Counted from the stretch's first letter, positions 7,563 to 16,100 are shown. The stretch is 64,000 nt of DNA from Pseudanabaena sp. FACHB-1998 (GCF_014696355.1 NZ_JACJQA010000041.1:43193-107192), one strand, 5' to 3'. Notes: generated by a model not told the origin, from the sequence alone. Program-made: numbers and translations.

Positions 7563-8663
7563 TTATTTAAAATTAGAGTTTTGAATTAGCGTCGTGACTG
7601 CTGCCGCCGCCCGATCGCCCATAAATTTTTCTTGGTCATAGCCCAGTACTAATTCCCAAGCATCATCGGGATACATCTCCGCTAAGGGTAGAGCTACATC
7701 GGTAAGCATCCATTGCCCATGACGTTCATCTTCCCGAATATGCAATTCCCAATAGCCCATAGCCGCATCTGAAAGTCTCATTCGTTTCGCTGCCTCCAAA
7801 TAATCGGTATAAATTGCGGGTCCCGCTATCTCAAAATAGGTCAGTCCACCGTTGTAGCGGAGAAAATGGCGTTTGCGCTCAGTTAACAAAAAATTGTGAT
7901 TGATACTTGCCAAAACTTGCCACGGCACAAGATCCAGATAAGCTTCGGGTTCGGTGTTCAAACCTAATTCCGCCATCATTTGAGCAAAAAAAGTAGAATG
8001 CTTTCTCGAAAGTCGACCATTGCCATATTCTTCGAGCAGTACGCGCATCAGAGTGGACTGAATTTCGTTACTCGCGCCACCCAAAATCCTTGAAAGGCGA
8101 CTAGCTTCCACTAATCCATCTAAAGAGGCGATCGCTAACAATAGGCGATATCCCATTAAGTTTATATCCTCTCGTAGATACCGCTTTGACTCAGATATAA
8201 ACGGATTTAAATCGACCTCAGCCCGTTCTTGCAAAGCTGGTTTAACCTCTGATAGCGGGATTTTTTGAATATCCACTTGGGTTAATTCCCATGCTTGCCA
8301 GACTGACTCAATGCGATCGCGGACTTCTTTTACATAAGTGGATCGCTCATTGGTATATAACTGTAAAGAATCGAACCAAAACAGATTGAGCCGATTGATT
8401 CTATATAGCGATCGCTGCAAAAACCAGTTTGCTTGTTCGGAATTTGAGCTTTCTGTATAGGCTTCAATTAAAGCTAAGGAGAGAAATTTTTCAAAATTTT
8501 CAATCAAATTTGGTTGTTTTTTCACCTGCTCGTCTAAATTTTCTAGGGTGAGCAGCCAAGCAAATTGTTGATCGGTTGCTTCATAACTAGATAGTTGGAC
8601 AATCGGCAATAAGCTACCAAACTTTTGCTTAGAGGAGAATGGAGAAGGTGGGACTAATATCAT
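7563..8663 (-). CDS. Iron-containing redox enzyme (heme-oxygenase-like diiron family)
   Basis: 366 residues. The C-terminal ~230 residues fit the heme-oxygenase-like fold of iron-containing redox enzymes (Pfam Haem_oxygenas_2): RKHSTFFAQMMAELGL, then VPWQVLASINH, GPAIYTDYLEAAKR and the ligand-rich ELHIREDERHGQWML. Members include diiron oxidases acting on fatty acids, amino acids or cofactors; the substrate here is unknown. Residues 1-130 are a helical extension. The start overlaps the upstream DUF2382 stop by 4 bp (ATGA), so translation is probably coupled. Likely cytoplasmic. Confidence 0.75.
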   Translation of the reverse strand: MILVPPSPFSSKQKFGSLLPIVQLSSYEATDQQFAWLLTLENLDEQVKKQPNLIENFEKFLSLALIEAYTESSNSEQANWFLQRSLYRINRLNLFWFDSLQLYTNERSTYVKEVRDRIESVWQAWELTQVDIQKIPLSEVKPALQERAEVDLNPFISESKRYLREDINLMGYRLLLAIASLDGLVEASRLSRILGGASNEIQSTLMRVLLEEYGNGRLSRKHSTFFAQMMAELGLNTEPEAYLDLVPWQVLASINHNFLLTERKRHFLRYNGGLTYFEIAGPAIYTDYLEAAKRMRLSDAAMGYWELHIREDERHGQWMLTDVALPLAEMYPDDAWELVLGYDQEKFMGDRAAAAVTTLIQNSNFK

Positions 8664-9094
8664 AATAAAGAATCTGTTAACACTTCTTGACAGGTTTTTT
8701 GCGTAAAAGCATCTGCTACTTTAATTTCAATATCTAGCCCTGTAATTCTTGGGTCAGGTAAATTCGCGATCGCTTCTAAAAACTTATGCGCTAACTTAAT
8801 AGAGTCGAACTCACTTTTGACTATTAGCGTAGAAGACTCGGAAATAGTTGTTTCATTTATTTGAACCAATGAATCTTGATCACTATCCAAATCAATAATC
8901 GCAATTTGTTTATGCTCAGGAGAAATTTGTTCTACTATTAATTTTTCGCGACGAATAGGAATCTCAATAATCTGAGTCACAACTTCTTTACGAATAATTA
9001 TCTCTCCCACTTTATGTCTATTTATACAAGCAATTAAACGCTCCTCTAATAAAGAGATAGGTGGAATTAGATTGTCTTTTTTATCAACATCCAT
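8660..9094 (-). CDS. Short DUF2382-like protein
   Basis: 144 residues. The first half has the DUF2382 pattern of alternating charged and hydrophobic residues: IIIRKEVVTQIIEIPIRREK and LIVEQISPE. The PRC-barrel partner found in the longer relative at 9222-10088 is absent. It overlaps the next gene by 4 bp. DUF2382 proteins are stress-associated in many bacteria, with no known biochemical activity. Confidence 0.7.
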   Translation of the reverse strand: MDVDKKDNLIPPISLLEERLIACINRHKVGEIIIRKEVVTQIIEIPIRREKLIVEQISPEHKQIAIIDLDSDQDSLVQINETTISESSTLIVKSEFDSIKLAHKFLEAIANLPDPRITGLDIEIKVADAFTQKTCQEVLTDSLL

Positions 9095-9118
9095 AATATT
9101 GGAGAATATAAATTAAAT

Positions 9119-9168
9119 CAGATTTTTGTTCCAAGTAGCGCCAAGCAACACTTTGAACAAAAATCTGG
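9119..9168. repeat. Inverted repeat between DUF2382 genes
   Basis: Arms cagatttttgttc and gaacaaaaatctg (13 bp) around a 24-nt loop. Possibly a terminator for the PRC-barrel gene. Confidence 0.5.
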
Positions 9169-9221
9169 GCTTTATTTCCGCAAAAGGCTTTGTAAGGGCG
9201 ATCGCAATAATTCTGGTGGAT

Positions 9222-10088
9222 TTACTGCCTAGCTTTTACAGCAGTCTTAGCATCATCTCGAACAATAGCTTTACCATCACCTGTTACTTCTACATGCTCA
9301 CTGCGGAGTTGCTCTTCTCCAGTGGCAGTTTCTTTCTCAACAATCTTTTTCACATTTACCTCTTCGCGAACAAAGGCTTCTTTGCGAATGTCAACAGATT
9401 CCTCAAAAACCTCCATCCGCGCAATTTCTCCTTCTTGAAAGGCTCCTGCATTGACTGTAACTGCTACATGAGCATCTTTGGGAGTGTTTCGCTCCACGAT
9501 CACTCTCTCTTTATCAAGAGGAACCGAGACTGCTGCTTTTTCGGTGTCAACACGTTTGCCGACAATCACATCTCCCGTCTTGCGGCGTTGTTTGTCAGCA
9601 ATCAGATGCTCTTCATAGAGTTTCAAGTTTTGATGATCGCTATCGTTCAATTCATACATGGCAGCATCTTTCTCTTGCTCATCAGCAGGATGTGCTACAA
9701 ATCCCGCTCCCGCAGATGATGCAGTGGAGTTCATGCCAGTGGGACGATATCCGTTTCTCACTTTCTCTTCGTAGCTGCGATCAACTACATCGTTTTCATT
9801 GTAGTTAGGAAGACTTTCCACTTGGGCTTTACTAAAAGCATCAATATAAACCCGTTTAGATTTATGATCAAACCTAGCTTTCCCAATTGGTAGAAGAACC
9901 TTCTTGCCCAGTCCCCATACGCCCGTATTAATTACCAAATAGCGTAAACTTCCATTTTCTTCGACCAGAATATCTGCGATAGAGCCGACTTTTTCTTGTC
10001 CAGTGTAGACATCGAATCCAGTCAAATCAATGCCATCAAAGTGTTTTTGATAGTTTGGATCAAAGTCTTTAATCTTACATACTGTCAT
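9222..10088 (-). CDS. PRC-barrel plus DUF2382 stress protein
   Basis: 288 residues from the ATG at 10086-10088, chosen because GGGA lies nine bases upstream and because the family start aligns with VCKIKDFDPNY; an in-frame TTG 15 bases earlier is possible. Residues 1-90 form a PRC-barrel (GFDVYTGQEKVGSIADILV, LRYLVINTGVWG). Residues from about 150 form DUF2382 (LYEEHLIADKQRRKTGDV, VVVERNTP-like turns, then repeated EEVNVKK/EEQLRSEHV strands). Highly charged and soluble. The shared upstream motif lies at 10130-10175. Confidence 0.85.
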   Translation of the reverse strand: MTVCKIKDFDPNYQKHFDGIDLTGFDVYTGQEKVGSIADILVEENGSLRYLVINTGVWGLGKKVLLPIGKARFDHKSKRVYIDAFSKAQVESLPNYNENDVVDRSYEEKVRNGYRPTGMNSTASSAGAGFVAHPADEQEKDAAMYELNDSDHQNLKLYEEHLIADKQRRKTGDVIVGKRVDTEKAAVSVPLDKERVIVERNTPKDAHVAVTVNAGAFQEGEIARMEVFEESVDIRKEAFVREEVNVKKIVEKETATGEEQLRSEHVEVTGDGKAIVRDDAKTAVKARQ

Positions 10089-10129
10089 ATGATTCATTCC
10101 CAAATAATTTTGTTTCGCTCTAAAAACTA

Positions 10130-10175
10130 GATTATTAATAGAGAGTTCGACTTTGTGGATGATTTGATTAAATTG
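10130..10175 (-). promoter_or_regulatory. Shared stress motif upstream of PRC-barrel/DUF2382 gene
   Basis: Minus strand: CAATTTAATCAAATCATCCA, then AAGTCGAACTC and CTATTAATAATC. Less conserved in the second half than other copies. It ends 41 bp before the start codon. Confidence 0.45.
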
Positions 10176-10209
10176 ATTTGATATGAAATAGAATGTAATG
10201 CCTTTCAGT

Positions 10210-11931
10210 TTAAGCAGGTAAAGTATAGCGTTTTTCGATCGCTAATTTAATGCGATCGCGGCTATCAGTGGGGGAGAGATTGGTGTCAGTTTCAATCTCG
10301 CTGACTTCAGCCGCCAAGGATTTATCCTTAATCGAATTTTGCAACCATCTGGAATAATCTTGGAGATGCAAATGATGTAACCAAGTGCGATCGTCTACGC
10401 CTGCCGCTAATTGGATAAACATAATTAGGTTCTGCGCTTTGAGGTTTAGCTGATTATTTTCGCCTCTAAAAAAGAAACAGCGATCGTTGCCCAAATTCCC
10501 TTCCGCATAATTCCGCATATGACGCTGACGTTCTTGCAGAGGGCGGATGACTTCAAATTGAAATGGTTGATCTTCAGTTGTCAGAAACCAAGCAACTGCC
10601 GATCCTGAAGCCAGTTCTAGGGAAAGGGGATCATTAGGTAGGGGATGTCCTACCGTGGTGCAAAAATCTTTAAAGGTCTGCATGGGTGACTTGACAGCAA
10701 TCACGGTGTCAATAAGAGACAAAGCCGAAGTTGCCACATGCTCAGGATGAACTGTCACCATCAAAATGCCATTAACAGACTGCGGCAAAGTAACTGCGGC
10801 ATTCCAATCTGCATGAAACATATGATGTACTTCATCAATAACGATCCAATGAGGTCGTCCAGTTCGCACCCGCATTTCTAATAGAGAAGGTAATAATTGA
10901 GCGAGAAATAAGGGGCGATCATTGATTTTCACTCCCATTAAATTTACGATTAAGTTTTGTTCGGGCTTACTTAAAACTGTTAACACTTCTGCGGAAGTCG
11001 GAATCTGTTGAGCATTGCCCAAGATAACTGTTTTATCAAAACTTTGATAGTCTCCTTCAGGATCAATGATGCAGACTTGGTAGCTCTTATCAATAAACCG
11101 CTCGATTAATCCTGTGGCTAAGGTTGATTTACCGCCCCCCGAGATTCCAGCCAACATAATATTGCGGTTAAGTGGCTGAATATAGACATCGCGATCGCCA
11201 TCAAGTTTACCCAATAAGATGCGATGGCGATCGGGCAAAATAGAAGACTCTCGAAGATCGTCTGTCAGGTCTAGAGTTAATAATCTCTCTATTAATTCAA
11301 CTACACCCTCACCTCGATTCTCGTCCGTTACCCAATCTACTTCACTCTTGACTGATGGGAGGGCATTGGCAACGGCTACCGAAAGCTCACATAATTTGAG
11401 AAAAGATAGATCATTCTCGGCATCACCAACTGCCACAGTATTACGGACAGACAATCCCATTCGGTCAAGAGCTTCACTTAGTCCCGAAGCTTTGTTTATG
11501 CCTGCTGGCAAAACCATTACTGCACCTTTATTAAAGATTACCTGTAGATCTAATCCCAGTTCTCTAATTACGGTGAGTACTTCCATTTCATTAGGTTCCC
11601 ATGTTGCCACGATCACTTTGCCAACGGCAAGGGGTTCAATATTACGCGATCGCAAAGCCTGCACAAACTTCTCAGGTGGCAAACTACCTAACAATATTTC
11701 TTCGCGAGTGGGAGGGAAGTAAATGACGGCTCCATTCTCAGCTACAATACAGTCAAACAAGTTGACTTCAGGAAATACTTGGATAAGATCTTCTAGTTGC
11801 CGACCTGTAGCTAAAATCAGCTTCCGTCCCGATTTTTGTAATCTTTTAAGAGCATCTAGGGTCGCCTCAGATACTTTTCCATCCTTGGCTAAAGTTCCAT
11901 CGTAATCTGTAGCTAGTATTAAATAGTGCAT
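10210..11931 (-). CDS. HAD phosphatase fused to a HerA/DUF87-like ATPase
   Basis: 573 residues. Residues 1-220 are a Cof-type (IIB) HAD phosphatase: nucleophile Asp9 and acid Asp11 in ATDYDGT, ATGR near 41-44, and GDAEND at 169-174. Residues 245-480 form a P-loop ATPase with Walker A GISGGGKST at 262-270, IIDPEGDY at 288-295 (a DUF87/HerA-like motif) and Walker B IVIDEVHH with Asp366 and Glu367. The C-terminal ~100 residues (EGNLGNDRCFFFRGENNQ, DRTWLHHLHLQDYSRW) are helical. Such fusions exist in some bacteria without a known role; substrates of either half cannot be told from sequence. Both active sites look intact. Confidence 0.8.
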   Translation of the reverse strand: MHYLILATDYDGTLAKDGKVSEATLDALKRLQKSGRKLILATGRQLEDLIQVFPEVNLFDCIVAENGAVIYFPPTREEILLGSLPPEKFVQALRSRNIEPLAVGKVIVATWEPNEMEVLTVIRELGLDLQVIFNKGAVMVLPAGINKASGLSEALDRMGLSVRNTVAVGDAENDLSFLKLCELSVAVANALPSVKSEVDWVTDENRGEGVVELIERLLTLDLTDDLRESSILPDRHRILLGKLDGDRDVYIQPLNRNIMLAGISGGGKSTLATGLIERFIDKSYQVCIIDPEGDYQSFDKTVILGNAQQIPTSAEVLTVLSKPEQNLIVNLMGVKINDRPLFLAQLLPSLLEMRVRTGRPHWIVIDEVHHMFHADWNAAVTLPQSVNGILMVTVHPEHVATSALSLIDTVIAVKSPMQTFKDFCTTVGHPLPNDPLSLELASGSAVAWFLTTEDQPFQFEVIRPLQERQRHMRNYAEGNLGNDRCFFFRGENNQLNLKAQNLIMFIQLAAGVDDRTWLHHLHLQDYSRWLQNSIKDKSLAAEVSEIETDTNLSPTDSRDRIKLAIEKRYTLPA

Positions 11932-12000
11932 AAGTGTTGAGTAATTATCATGATAAAAAGTTCTATTCTCAGTTACTGAAAACTGAAAATAGAACTGAAA

Positions 12001-12486
12001 TTACGCTTTTGCTAAAACTGCCTGTAACTTGGCTTCATCTTCGTTGGATAGAGAAGTTTTAAGTACTTTGCCTTTAAATTTACTAAGATCTTCGAGTACT
12101 TTGTCAGAAGTGGCTTTCCTTACTAATACAAAAATTGCAGATGTACCAGGAGTAATTGTGTTACCAATCTCTCGAATAAAGTTGTCATCAATCCCAATGT
12201 CCGTAAATGCTCCAGACAAGCCTCCAGCTACCGCCCCAACAGCCCATCCTAAGAGAGGATTAAAAAAGATAAATCCAAATAGCAAACCCCAGAATCCTCC
12301 ACTCAATGCTCCAGCGGCAGTAAGTTCTTGAGTCTGTTTGATCCGCACTTTTCCTTCTTTATTTCTGATGGCGATCGCTGCGTCTTCCAGATCGATTAGA
12401 TGCTCTTGTTGAAGTTTTCGGAGTTCTAGCATAACTGCTTCAGCAGTAAACTCATCATCAAAGCCAACAGCAATTAGACTACTCAT
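12001..12486 (-). CDS. DUF1269 membrane protein
   Basis: 161 residues with the DUF1269 pattern: IAVGFDDEFTAEAVMLELRK, a middle glycine-rich membrane hairpin (about 60-100: GALSGGFWGLLFGFIFF, GWAVGAVAGGLSGAFTDIG) and TPGTSAIFVLVRKA. Presumably an inner-membrane stress protein; no activity known. A hairpin at 12521-12551 separates it from the upstream gene. Confidence 0.85.
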   Translation of the reverse strand: MSSLIAVGFDDEFTAEAVMLELRKLQQEHLIDLEDAAIAIRNKEGKVRIKQTQELTAAGALSGGFWGLLFGFIFFNPLLGWAVGAVAGGLSGAFTDIGIDDNFIREIGNTITPGTSAIFVLVRKATSDKVLEDLSKFKGKVLKTSLSNEDEAKLQAVLAKA

Positions 12487-12520
12487 TTATTGATCCTGTG
12501 GATAATTTTTCATTATTTAG

Positions 12521-12551
12521 ACAAAAAGCGGTACTTTGCACCGCTTTTTGT
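12521..12551. terminator. Intrinsic terminator
   Basis: Stem acaaaaagcggt / accgctttttgt with the loop actttgc; A-run and T-run allow use in both directions. Downstream of the 12559-13029 gene. Confidence 0.7.
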
Positions 12552-12558
12552 ATTTGGG

Positions 12559-13029
12559 TTAAGATTTAATCTTGTCTTTGATGGATTCTGCCGCATCAGA
12601 TGCTTTCCCAGTAAGTGAGTTGATGGCATCTCCAGCTTTATCTAAAGCGCTATCTACACCATTTTTAGTGTCTTCGCCAGCCGAACTCATTTTGTCTCCC
12701 ACTTTGTTAAAAGCTTTTTCTGCTTGCTTCACAATTGGAGGGGTTTTCTCATTCCGACTACGATTCATTTTGTCGAAATCAGCAGTTCCCTGAACCTCAT
12801 TTAAACCTTGATTCGACCCATCCCCAGATGTATATTCTGGATTAGTATCGTAGGGACTAGTTTTTAATATATCTTCAGATTTTTTCTGAATGTTGGGCAT
12901 AGGGAGGTTGTCAATGATTTGATTTGTGTCACTTTGAACAGCGCTCACTGGTGCAACATTTACAAATGTCACCAATACCAAAACAGCAACTATAACTAGT
13001 AACCGCTTAAAAAGTTGAATGAGTTTCAT
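12559..13029 (-). CDS. Exported LEA-like/apolipoprotein-like stress protein
   Basis: 156 residues from the ATG at 13027-13029 with GGAG seven bases upstream; a longer frame exists but lacks a ribosome site. An N-terminal signal (KLIQLFKRLLVIVAVLVLVT to SAVQ) is followed by a disordered part with TSPYDTNPEYTSGDGSNQG and a C-terminal amphipathic region rich in Lys, Ala, Asp and Ser (AEKAFNKVGDKMSSAGED and ASDAAESIKDKIKS), as in LEA and CsbD-like proteins. The tail resembles those at 18324 and 39213. The shared upstream motif is at 13078-13123. Confidence 0.75.
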   Translation of the reverse strand: MKLIQLFKRLLVIVAVLVLVTFVNVAPVSAVQSDTNQIIDNLPMPNIQKKSEDILKTSPYDTNPEYTSGDGSNQGLNEVQGTADFDKMNRSRNEKTPPIVKQAEKAFNKVGDKMSSAGEDTKNGVDSALDKAGDAINSLTGKASDAAESIKDKIKS

Positions 13030-13077
13030 AGAGTTTCTCCTAAGTCTAATTAGCATCGTAAAACGTTTCTCAGGCTA

Positions 13078-13123
13078 CTATTACAAGAGCATGTTTGATT
13101 TCTTGAATGAGTTGATTGATTAA
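13078..13123 (-). promoter_or_regulatory. Shared stress motif, best copy
   Basis: Minus strand: TTAATCAATCAACTCATTCA, AGAAATCAAACATGC, TCTTGTAATAG. This is the copy that the others match best. It ends 48 bp before the start codon at 13029. Confidence 0.6.
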
Positions 13124-13155
13124 GAAATAAACCTTAATAGCCCAGAAAATTTACT

Positions 13156-13362
13156 CTATGAAACTGGAACTGTTCCTGAAGCTAAGATACCCCAAAAATG
13201 GAGAACGCCTTGATGGGTAAATAGCTCGATCGCGATCGCTGATACAAAGCCAATCATGGCTAAGCGACCATTCCAGAGTTCTGCTTGCGGTGTGATTCCT
13301 GCAATCCAAGCGTTACGATTCATTGCTTTTGCGGCTTCAGCCTGTGGTGTATTAGTTTGCAT
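13156..13362 (-). CDS. High-light-inducible protein, second copy
   Basis: 68 residues from the ATG at 13360-13362 (GGAG eight bases upstream); a longer frame adds 16 residues from the untranslated leader. The helix carries AELWNGRLAMIGF with the Glu, Asn and Arg of the chlorophyll-binding signature, then VSAIAIELFTHQGVLHFWGIL. Very close to the HLIP at 5475-5714; the main differences are at the N-terminus. Thylakoid photoprotection is the expected role. Confidence 0.93.
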   Translation of the reverse strand: MQTNTPQAEAAKAMNRNAWIAGITPQAELWNGRLAMIGFVSAIAIELFTHQGVLHFWGILASGTVPVS

Positions 13363-13392
13363 AGTTCTTTCTCCAAAATTCAAAAATTTGTT

Positions 13393-13440
13393 TAGTCTTT
13401 CGACTTCCAATAGAATTACATATGCATGATGGAAATAGGG
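13393..13440 (-). promoter_or_regulatory. Upstream block shared with the first HLIP gene
   Basis: Contains CGACTTCC, AGAATTACAT and ATGGAAAT in the same order as at 5748-5795. Probably a conserved promoter with an RpaB-type half-site; inference. Confidence 0.4.
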
Positions 13441-13512
13441 TTGCAGAACCTTTGAGAACGTCTGATTTGCATGAGTATTTCTTAAATATTGACCTAAAGA
13501 GATAGATAACCC

Positions 13513-13551
13513 AAAGAGGAGTGGCGGCGCGAAGCGCCGCCACTCCTCTTT
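13513..13551. terminator. Perfect palindromic hairpin
   Basis: Stem aaagaggagtggcggcgc with core gaa and the exact mirror. Same core as 1773-1818 and 35587-35641. Lies downstream of the PRC-barrel gene region, between it and the HLIP promoter. Confidence 0.65.
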
Positions 13552-13576
13552 TTAAGAAAAATGGCAACAGCTAAAT

Positions 13577-13664
13577 GGCTAGGCGCAATAAATATAAAAA
13601 ACTAAAACCTGTAGCCTGTGACCCACATTGTGGGTCACAGGCTACAGGTTTAGCTACGCCTAAC
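13577..13664. mobile_element. R2 palindromic repeat family, copy
   Basis: Ends ggctaggcgcaataaatata and tagctacgcc, with a perfect inner palindrome at 13605-13651 (arms aaacctgtagcctgtgaccc). Related copies: 16101-16181, 17979-18074, 26534-26620, 39081-39177, 41091-41180. Confidence 0.55.
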
Positions 13665-13706
13665 AAATTAAGATATGGCTTTGCCCTTTCTTAATTTGTT
13701 ATAACT

Positions 13707-15113
13707 CTAAGTTAGAGCCGCTTTACCAGCGTCAGGAGCGCGTAAATCCTCTAAAGATAGAGTAGGTGTGTCTGTATAAACAGAATCCAGCAAGACTTCC
13801 AAAACATCCGCATCACGCGAAATAGCGATCGCTTGGTGGGTAATTAATTCCCCGACATTGAGGATTACTTCATCATTGCGATCGAGAATAACGCGAGTTA
13901 CAGGACGACCCAAAGCACCTTTAATTCTCTTATCTTCAATGGCTTGGTTACCATGATCTTGGAGATTACTAGCAGTTTCTTTCACCTGCTCCCATAGTCC
14001 CTTAGCGCCATCCTTAACCTGTTGTCCGACATTAGACCCAGTAACTCTCAAAGCATCACCTGTAGTTAAACCAACAGCTTCCAATAAGGCTTGTTCTTGA
14101 TGATGAGTTTTGGCTCTTTCGATTACTCGTGAAGTGACAATCTGTCCCTCCACTGCCACTACTGAACCTTCAGGCGTGAAAATCATTTTGTTAACTCGCC
14201 GTCCTTGCGCTTGTTCAATGCCAATATTTGCACCGATACCTGCGACACTTCCAGATAATCTTTCTCCTAATCGATCTTTGACACTGCCACCTGTCGCATG
14301 ATAGAGATTATCAATCATATTACAGTTTCGAGCCGCCAGAATATGCGCTTGAGTAACAACCTGTCCTTCGCGAATTAAAGGTATACCGTCATTCGTTTCT
14401 ATAGTTTCTTGAGCAACTTTTCCTAATACAAAAGCCTCTTGCTCTTCAGGATTCACAACAGCATTTGTAAAGGTTGTACTCGCCATTTGAGTAGCTTCGT
14501 GAAACTTTTCGCCTGTAAAGTGAGCAGCTTCTTGAGCTTTCTCTCCTGTAAATTGAGCCATTTCCTGCACTTTGCCACTGGCTGTTTGCATCGCACCTCT
14601 AATTCCACCGACTTGCTCTTGCATTAGGTCAGCAGTTTCCGAAGGAACGAAGGCAATATCTTCACCGATTTTAAGAGTGTCAGGGGCAGGCACAAAAGAG
14701 CGCCCAGAATAAGCATCTGCAAAAATGCCTCCAGACACCTCATATCCTTCGATCACGCCCGTAGTATCATCAAAATAAAGGTCTACCATTGTTCCCAAAT
14801 CACGACCATCAACGGTCATAATTCTTGTACCCTTTAAGATGTTATCTCTTTCTAAAATGCTTTGAATTGCAGGAAATTCCGCAGCAGAATCTATAGCATT
14901 CCTAGAAGAGACAATTACAGCATCAGCACCGATCGCTTGAATTTTGCTCAAAGGTAGTACCAACGCATTGCTAAACCATCCACCTTCATCCACAAGGAAA
15001 CCTAATAGCTGGTTCTTTTCTTGATCAAAGATTAAATCGACAATGGTCTTAAACTCTTCCCCAGAGTCGTAGGCGACTATAGGCTTCCCAATCATTCCTT
15101 TGCCATTACGCAT
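13707..15113 (-). CDS. Tandem PRC-barrel protein with amphipathic repeats
   Basis: 468 residues from the ATG at 15111-15113 (GGAG ten bases upstream); a frame 11 codons longer lacks support. Two PRC-barrel domains occupy residues 1-80 (GKPIVAYDSGEEFKTIVDL) and 85-165 (GTRIMTVDGRDLGTMVDLYF). An 11-residue-periodic stretch follows (EMAQFTGEKAQ, EAAHFTGEKFH, EATQMAS), a LEA-like amphipathic helix. The second half repeats PRC-like units (ALRVTGSNVGQQVKDGAKGL and GRPVTRVILDRNDEVILNVG). Two nt upstream of it ends the small membrane protein gene, so both probably share the promoter at 15397. Confidence 0.8.
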   Translation of the reverse strand: MRNGKGMIGKPIVAYDSGEEFKTIVDLIFDQEKNQLLGFLVDEGGWFSNALVLPLSKIQAIGADAVIVSSRNAIDSAAEFPAIQSILERDNILKGTRIMTVDGRDLGTMVDLYFDDTTGVIEGYEVSGGIFADAYSGRSFVPAPDTLKIGEDIAFVPSETADLMQEQVGGIRGAMQTASGKVQEMAQFTGEKAQEAAHFTGEKFHEATQMASTTFTNAVVNPEEQEAFVLGKVAQETIETNDGIPLIREGQVVTQAHILAARNCNMIDNLYHATGGSVKDRLGERLSGSVAGIGANIGIEQAQGRRVNKMIFTPEGSVVAVEGQIVTSRVIERAKTHHQEQALLEAVGLTTGDALRVTGSNVGQQVKDGAKGLWEQVKETASNLQDHGNQAIEDKRIKGALGRPVTRVILDRNDEVILNVGELITHQAIAISRDADVLEVLLDSVYTDTPTLSLEDLRAPDAGKAALT

Positions 15114-15148
15114 TTTAGATATTCTCCTAAATTTGGTGAAAGTCAACC

Positions 15149-15340
15149 TTAATTGATAGGTTTGGTGTTTTTTGCAGGTTGGTTAGTATAAGTGCTTCTT
15201 ACTTCAGTTTCTTTACCAAAATTAGGGATGAAGTCAATCACTCCAAAATATTCTAGTGCTACCACTCCACCACCAGCTATCAACACAGCTAAGCCCGTAT
15301 ACAGAAGAGAATTACTTTTCTTTCCTACAAGTCTAGGCAT
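15149..15340 (-). CDS. Small single-helix membrane protein
   Basis: 63 residues: basic N-terminus MPRLVGKKS, one transmembrane helix LLYTGLAVLIAGGGVVALEY, and a polar tail. Family not recognised. First gene after the shared stress motif and 35 nt ahead of the tandem PRC-barrel gene, so it probably belongs to the same regulated unit. Confidence 0.65.
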   Translation of the reverse strand: MPRLVGKKSNSLLYTGLAVLIAGGGVVALEYFGVIDFIPNFGKETEVRSTYTNQPAKNTKPIN

Positions 15341-15396
15341 ATATTTCCTCGCAGTTTCTAATTGTCTAGAAAAATGAAAAATTTTCTAGATCTATA

Positions 15397-15442
15397 CCTT
15401 GTCAGCCTAATGATTGACTTCGTGAATGATTTGATTTAATTG
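15397..15442 (-). promoter_or_regulatory. Shared stress motif upstream of 15149-15340
   Basis: Minus strand: AATTAAATCAAATCATTCAC, GAAGTCAATCATTAGG, CTGACAAGG. Ends 56 bp before the start codon. Confidence 0.55.
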
Positions 15443-15466
15443 GTTTATTAAGAAACAATCTGTTAC

Positions 15467-15519
15467 AAAATCAATTGAGAGAGTGCGCCCCAAAGGGGCG
15501 CACTCTCTCAATTGATTTT
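15467..15519. terminator. Long palindromic hairpin downstream of BON gene side
   Basis: Arms aaaatcaattgagagagtgc plus gcccc mirrored around aaa. Downstream of the BON lipoprotein gene (minus strand), so likely its terminator. Confidence 0.65.
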
Positions 15520-15559
15520 TCCAAAGAAGAAATGGTGGCTTACACCGATCCTTCTAGGA

Positions 15560-16051
15560 TTAATTATTCTGCGAAGTAGCTACTGCTTTAATCGTGACGG
15601 TTTTAACACCCTTGATTTCCATTGCTAAAGCCTTGATTTTATCAAGTTCAGCCATAGAAGGAACAGTGCCTGAGACGACAATATTTGCGTCTTTGGATTC
15701 TATAGTTAAATTCCCTTTAGGAATATTACCTTCTAATTTGCTCCGAACTTCACTCGCCAGATCAGTATCTGGTCGATTTGTGGAGTCACCCGTGCGTTGC
15801 TCACGCGCCCGAATATCTGATTCCAATTGCCTCTTGCGAGTTTCGTCTTGAGCATCATTTGCAGCCGCTTGAGTGTTTTGTGGTGAAGCGCTGGGGCTGC
15901 TAGTCGATTGAGTATTCTGCGATGAAGTGCTGCCACTAGTAGGGTTGGAGTTTGGGTTAGGAGCATCAGCGGAAGTTCGAGCATCGGTGCAGGCTACCAC
16001 TGTAACTAAAAGAAAATTAGTTAGCAGCAGGGAAGTAATTTTTCTATTCAT
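15560..16051 (-). CDS. BON-domain lipoprotein
   Basis: 163 residues. Signal peptide with lipobox VTVVAC (Cys21) followed by a Ser/Asn/Pro-rich linker and a Glu/Arg-rich segment. Residues about 100-158 form a BON domain: DLASEVRSKLEGN, VSGTVPSMAELDKIKALAME and GVKTVTIKAV, with the conserved glycine. BON proteins bind membranes or phospholipid and are linked to envelope and osmotic stress (OsmY type). Expected to be lipid-anchored in the periplasm or outer membrane. Confidence 0.85.
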   Translation of the reverse strand: MNRKITSLLLTNFLLVTVVACTDARTSADAPNPNSNPTSGSTSSQNTQSTSSPSASPQNTQAAANDAQDETRKRQLESDIRAREQRTGDSTNRPDTDLASEVRSKLEGNIPKGNLTIESKDANIVVSGTVPSMAELDKIKALAMEIKGVKTVTIKAVATSQNN

Positions 16052-16100
16052 AGCAAGAATTCCTTAATTGATTACAGTCTGTTTAGTAGGGGGTTAGTAA

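Noticed and set aside
9126..9719. 197-residue plus-strand ORF
   Set aside because: It lies antisense to the PRC-barrel/DUF2382 gene, has no ribosome site and no family features; the minus-strand gene is well supported.
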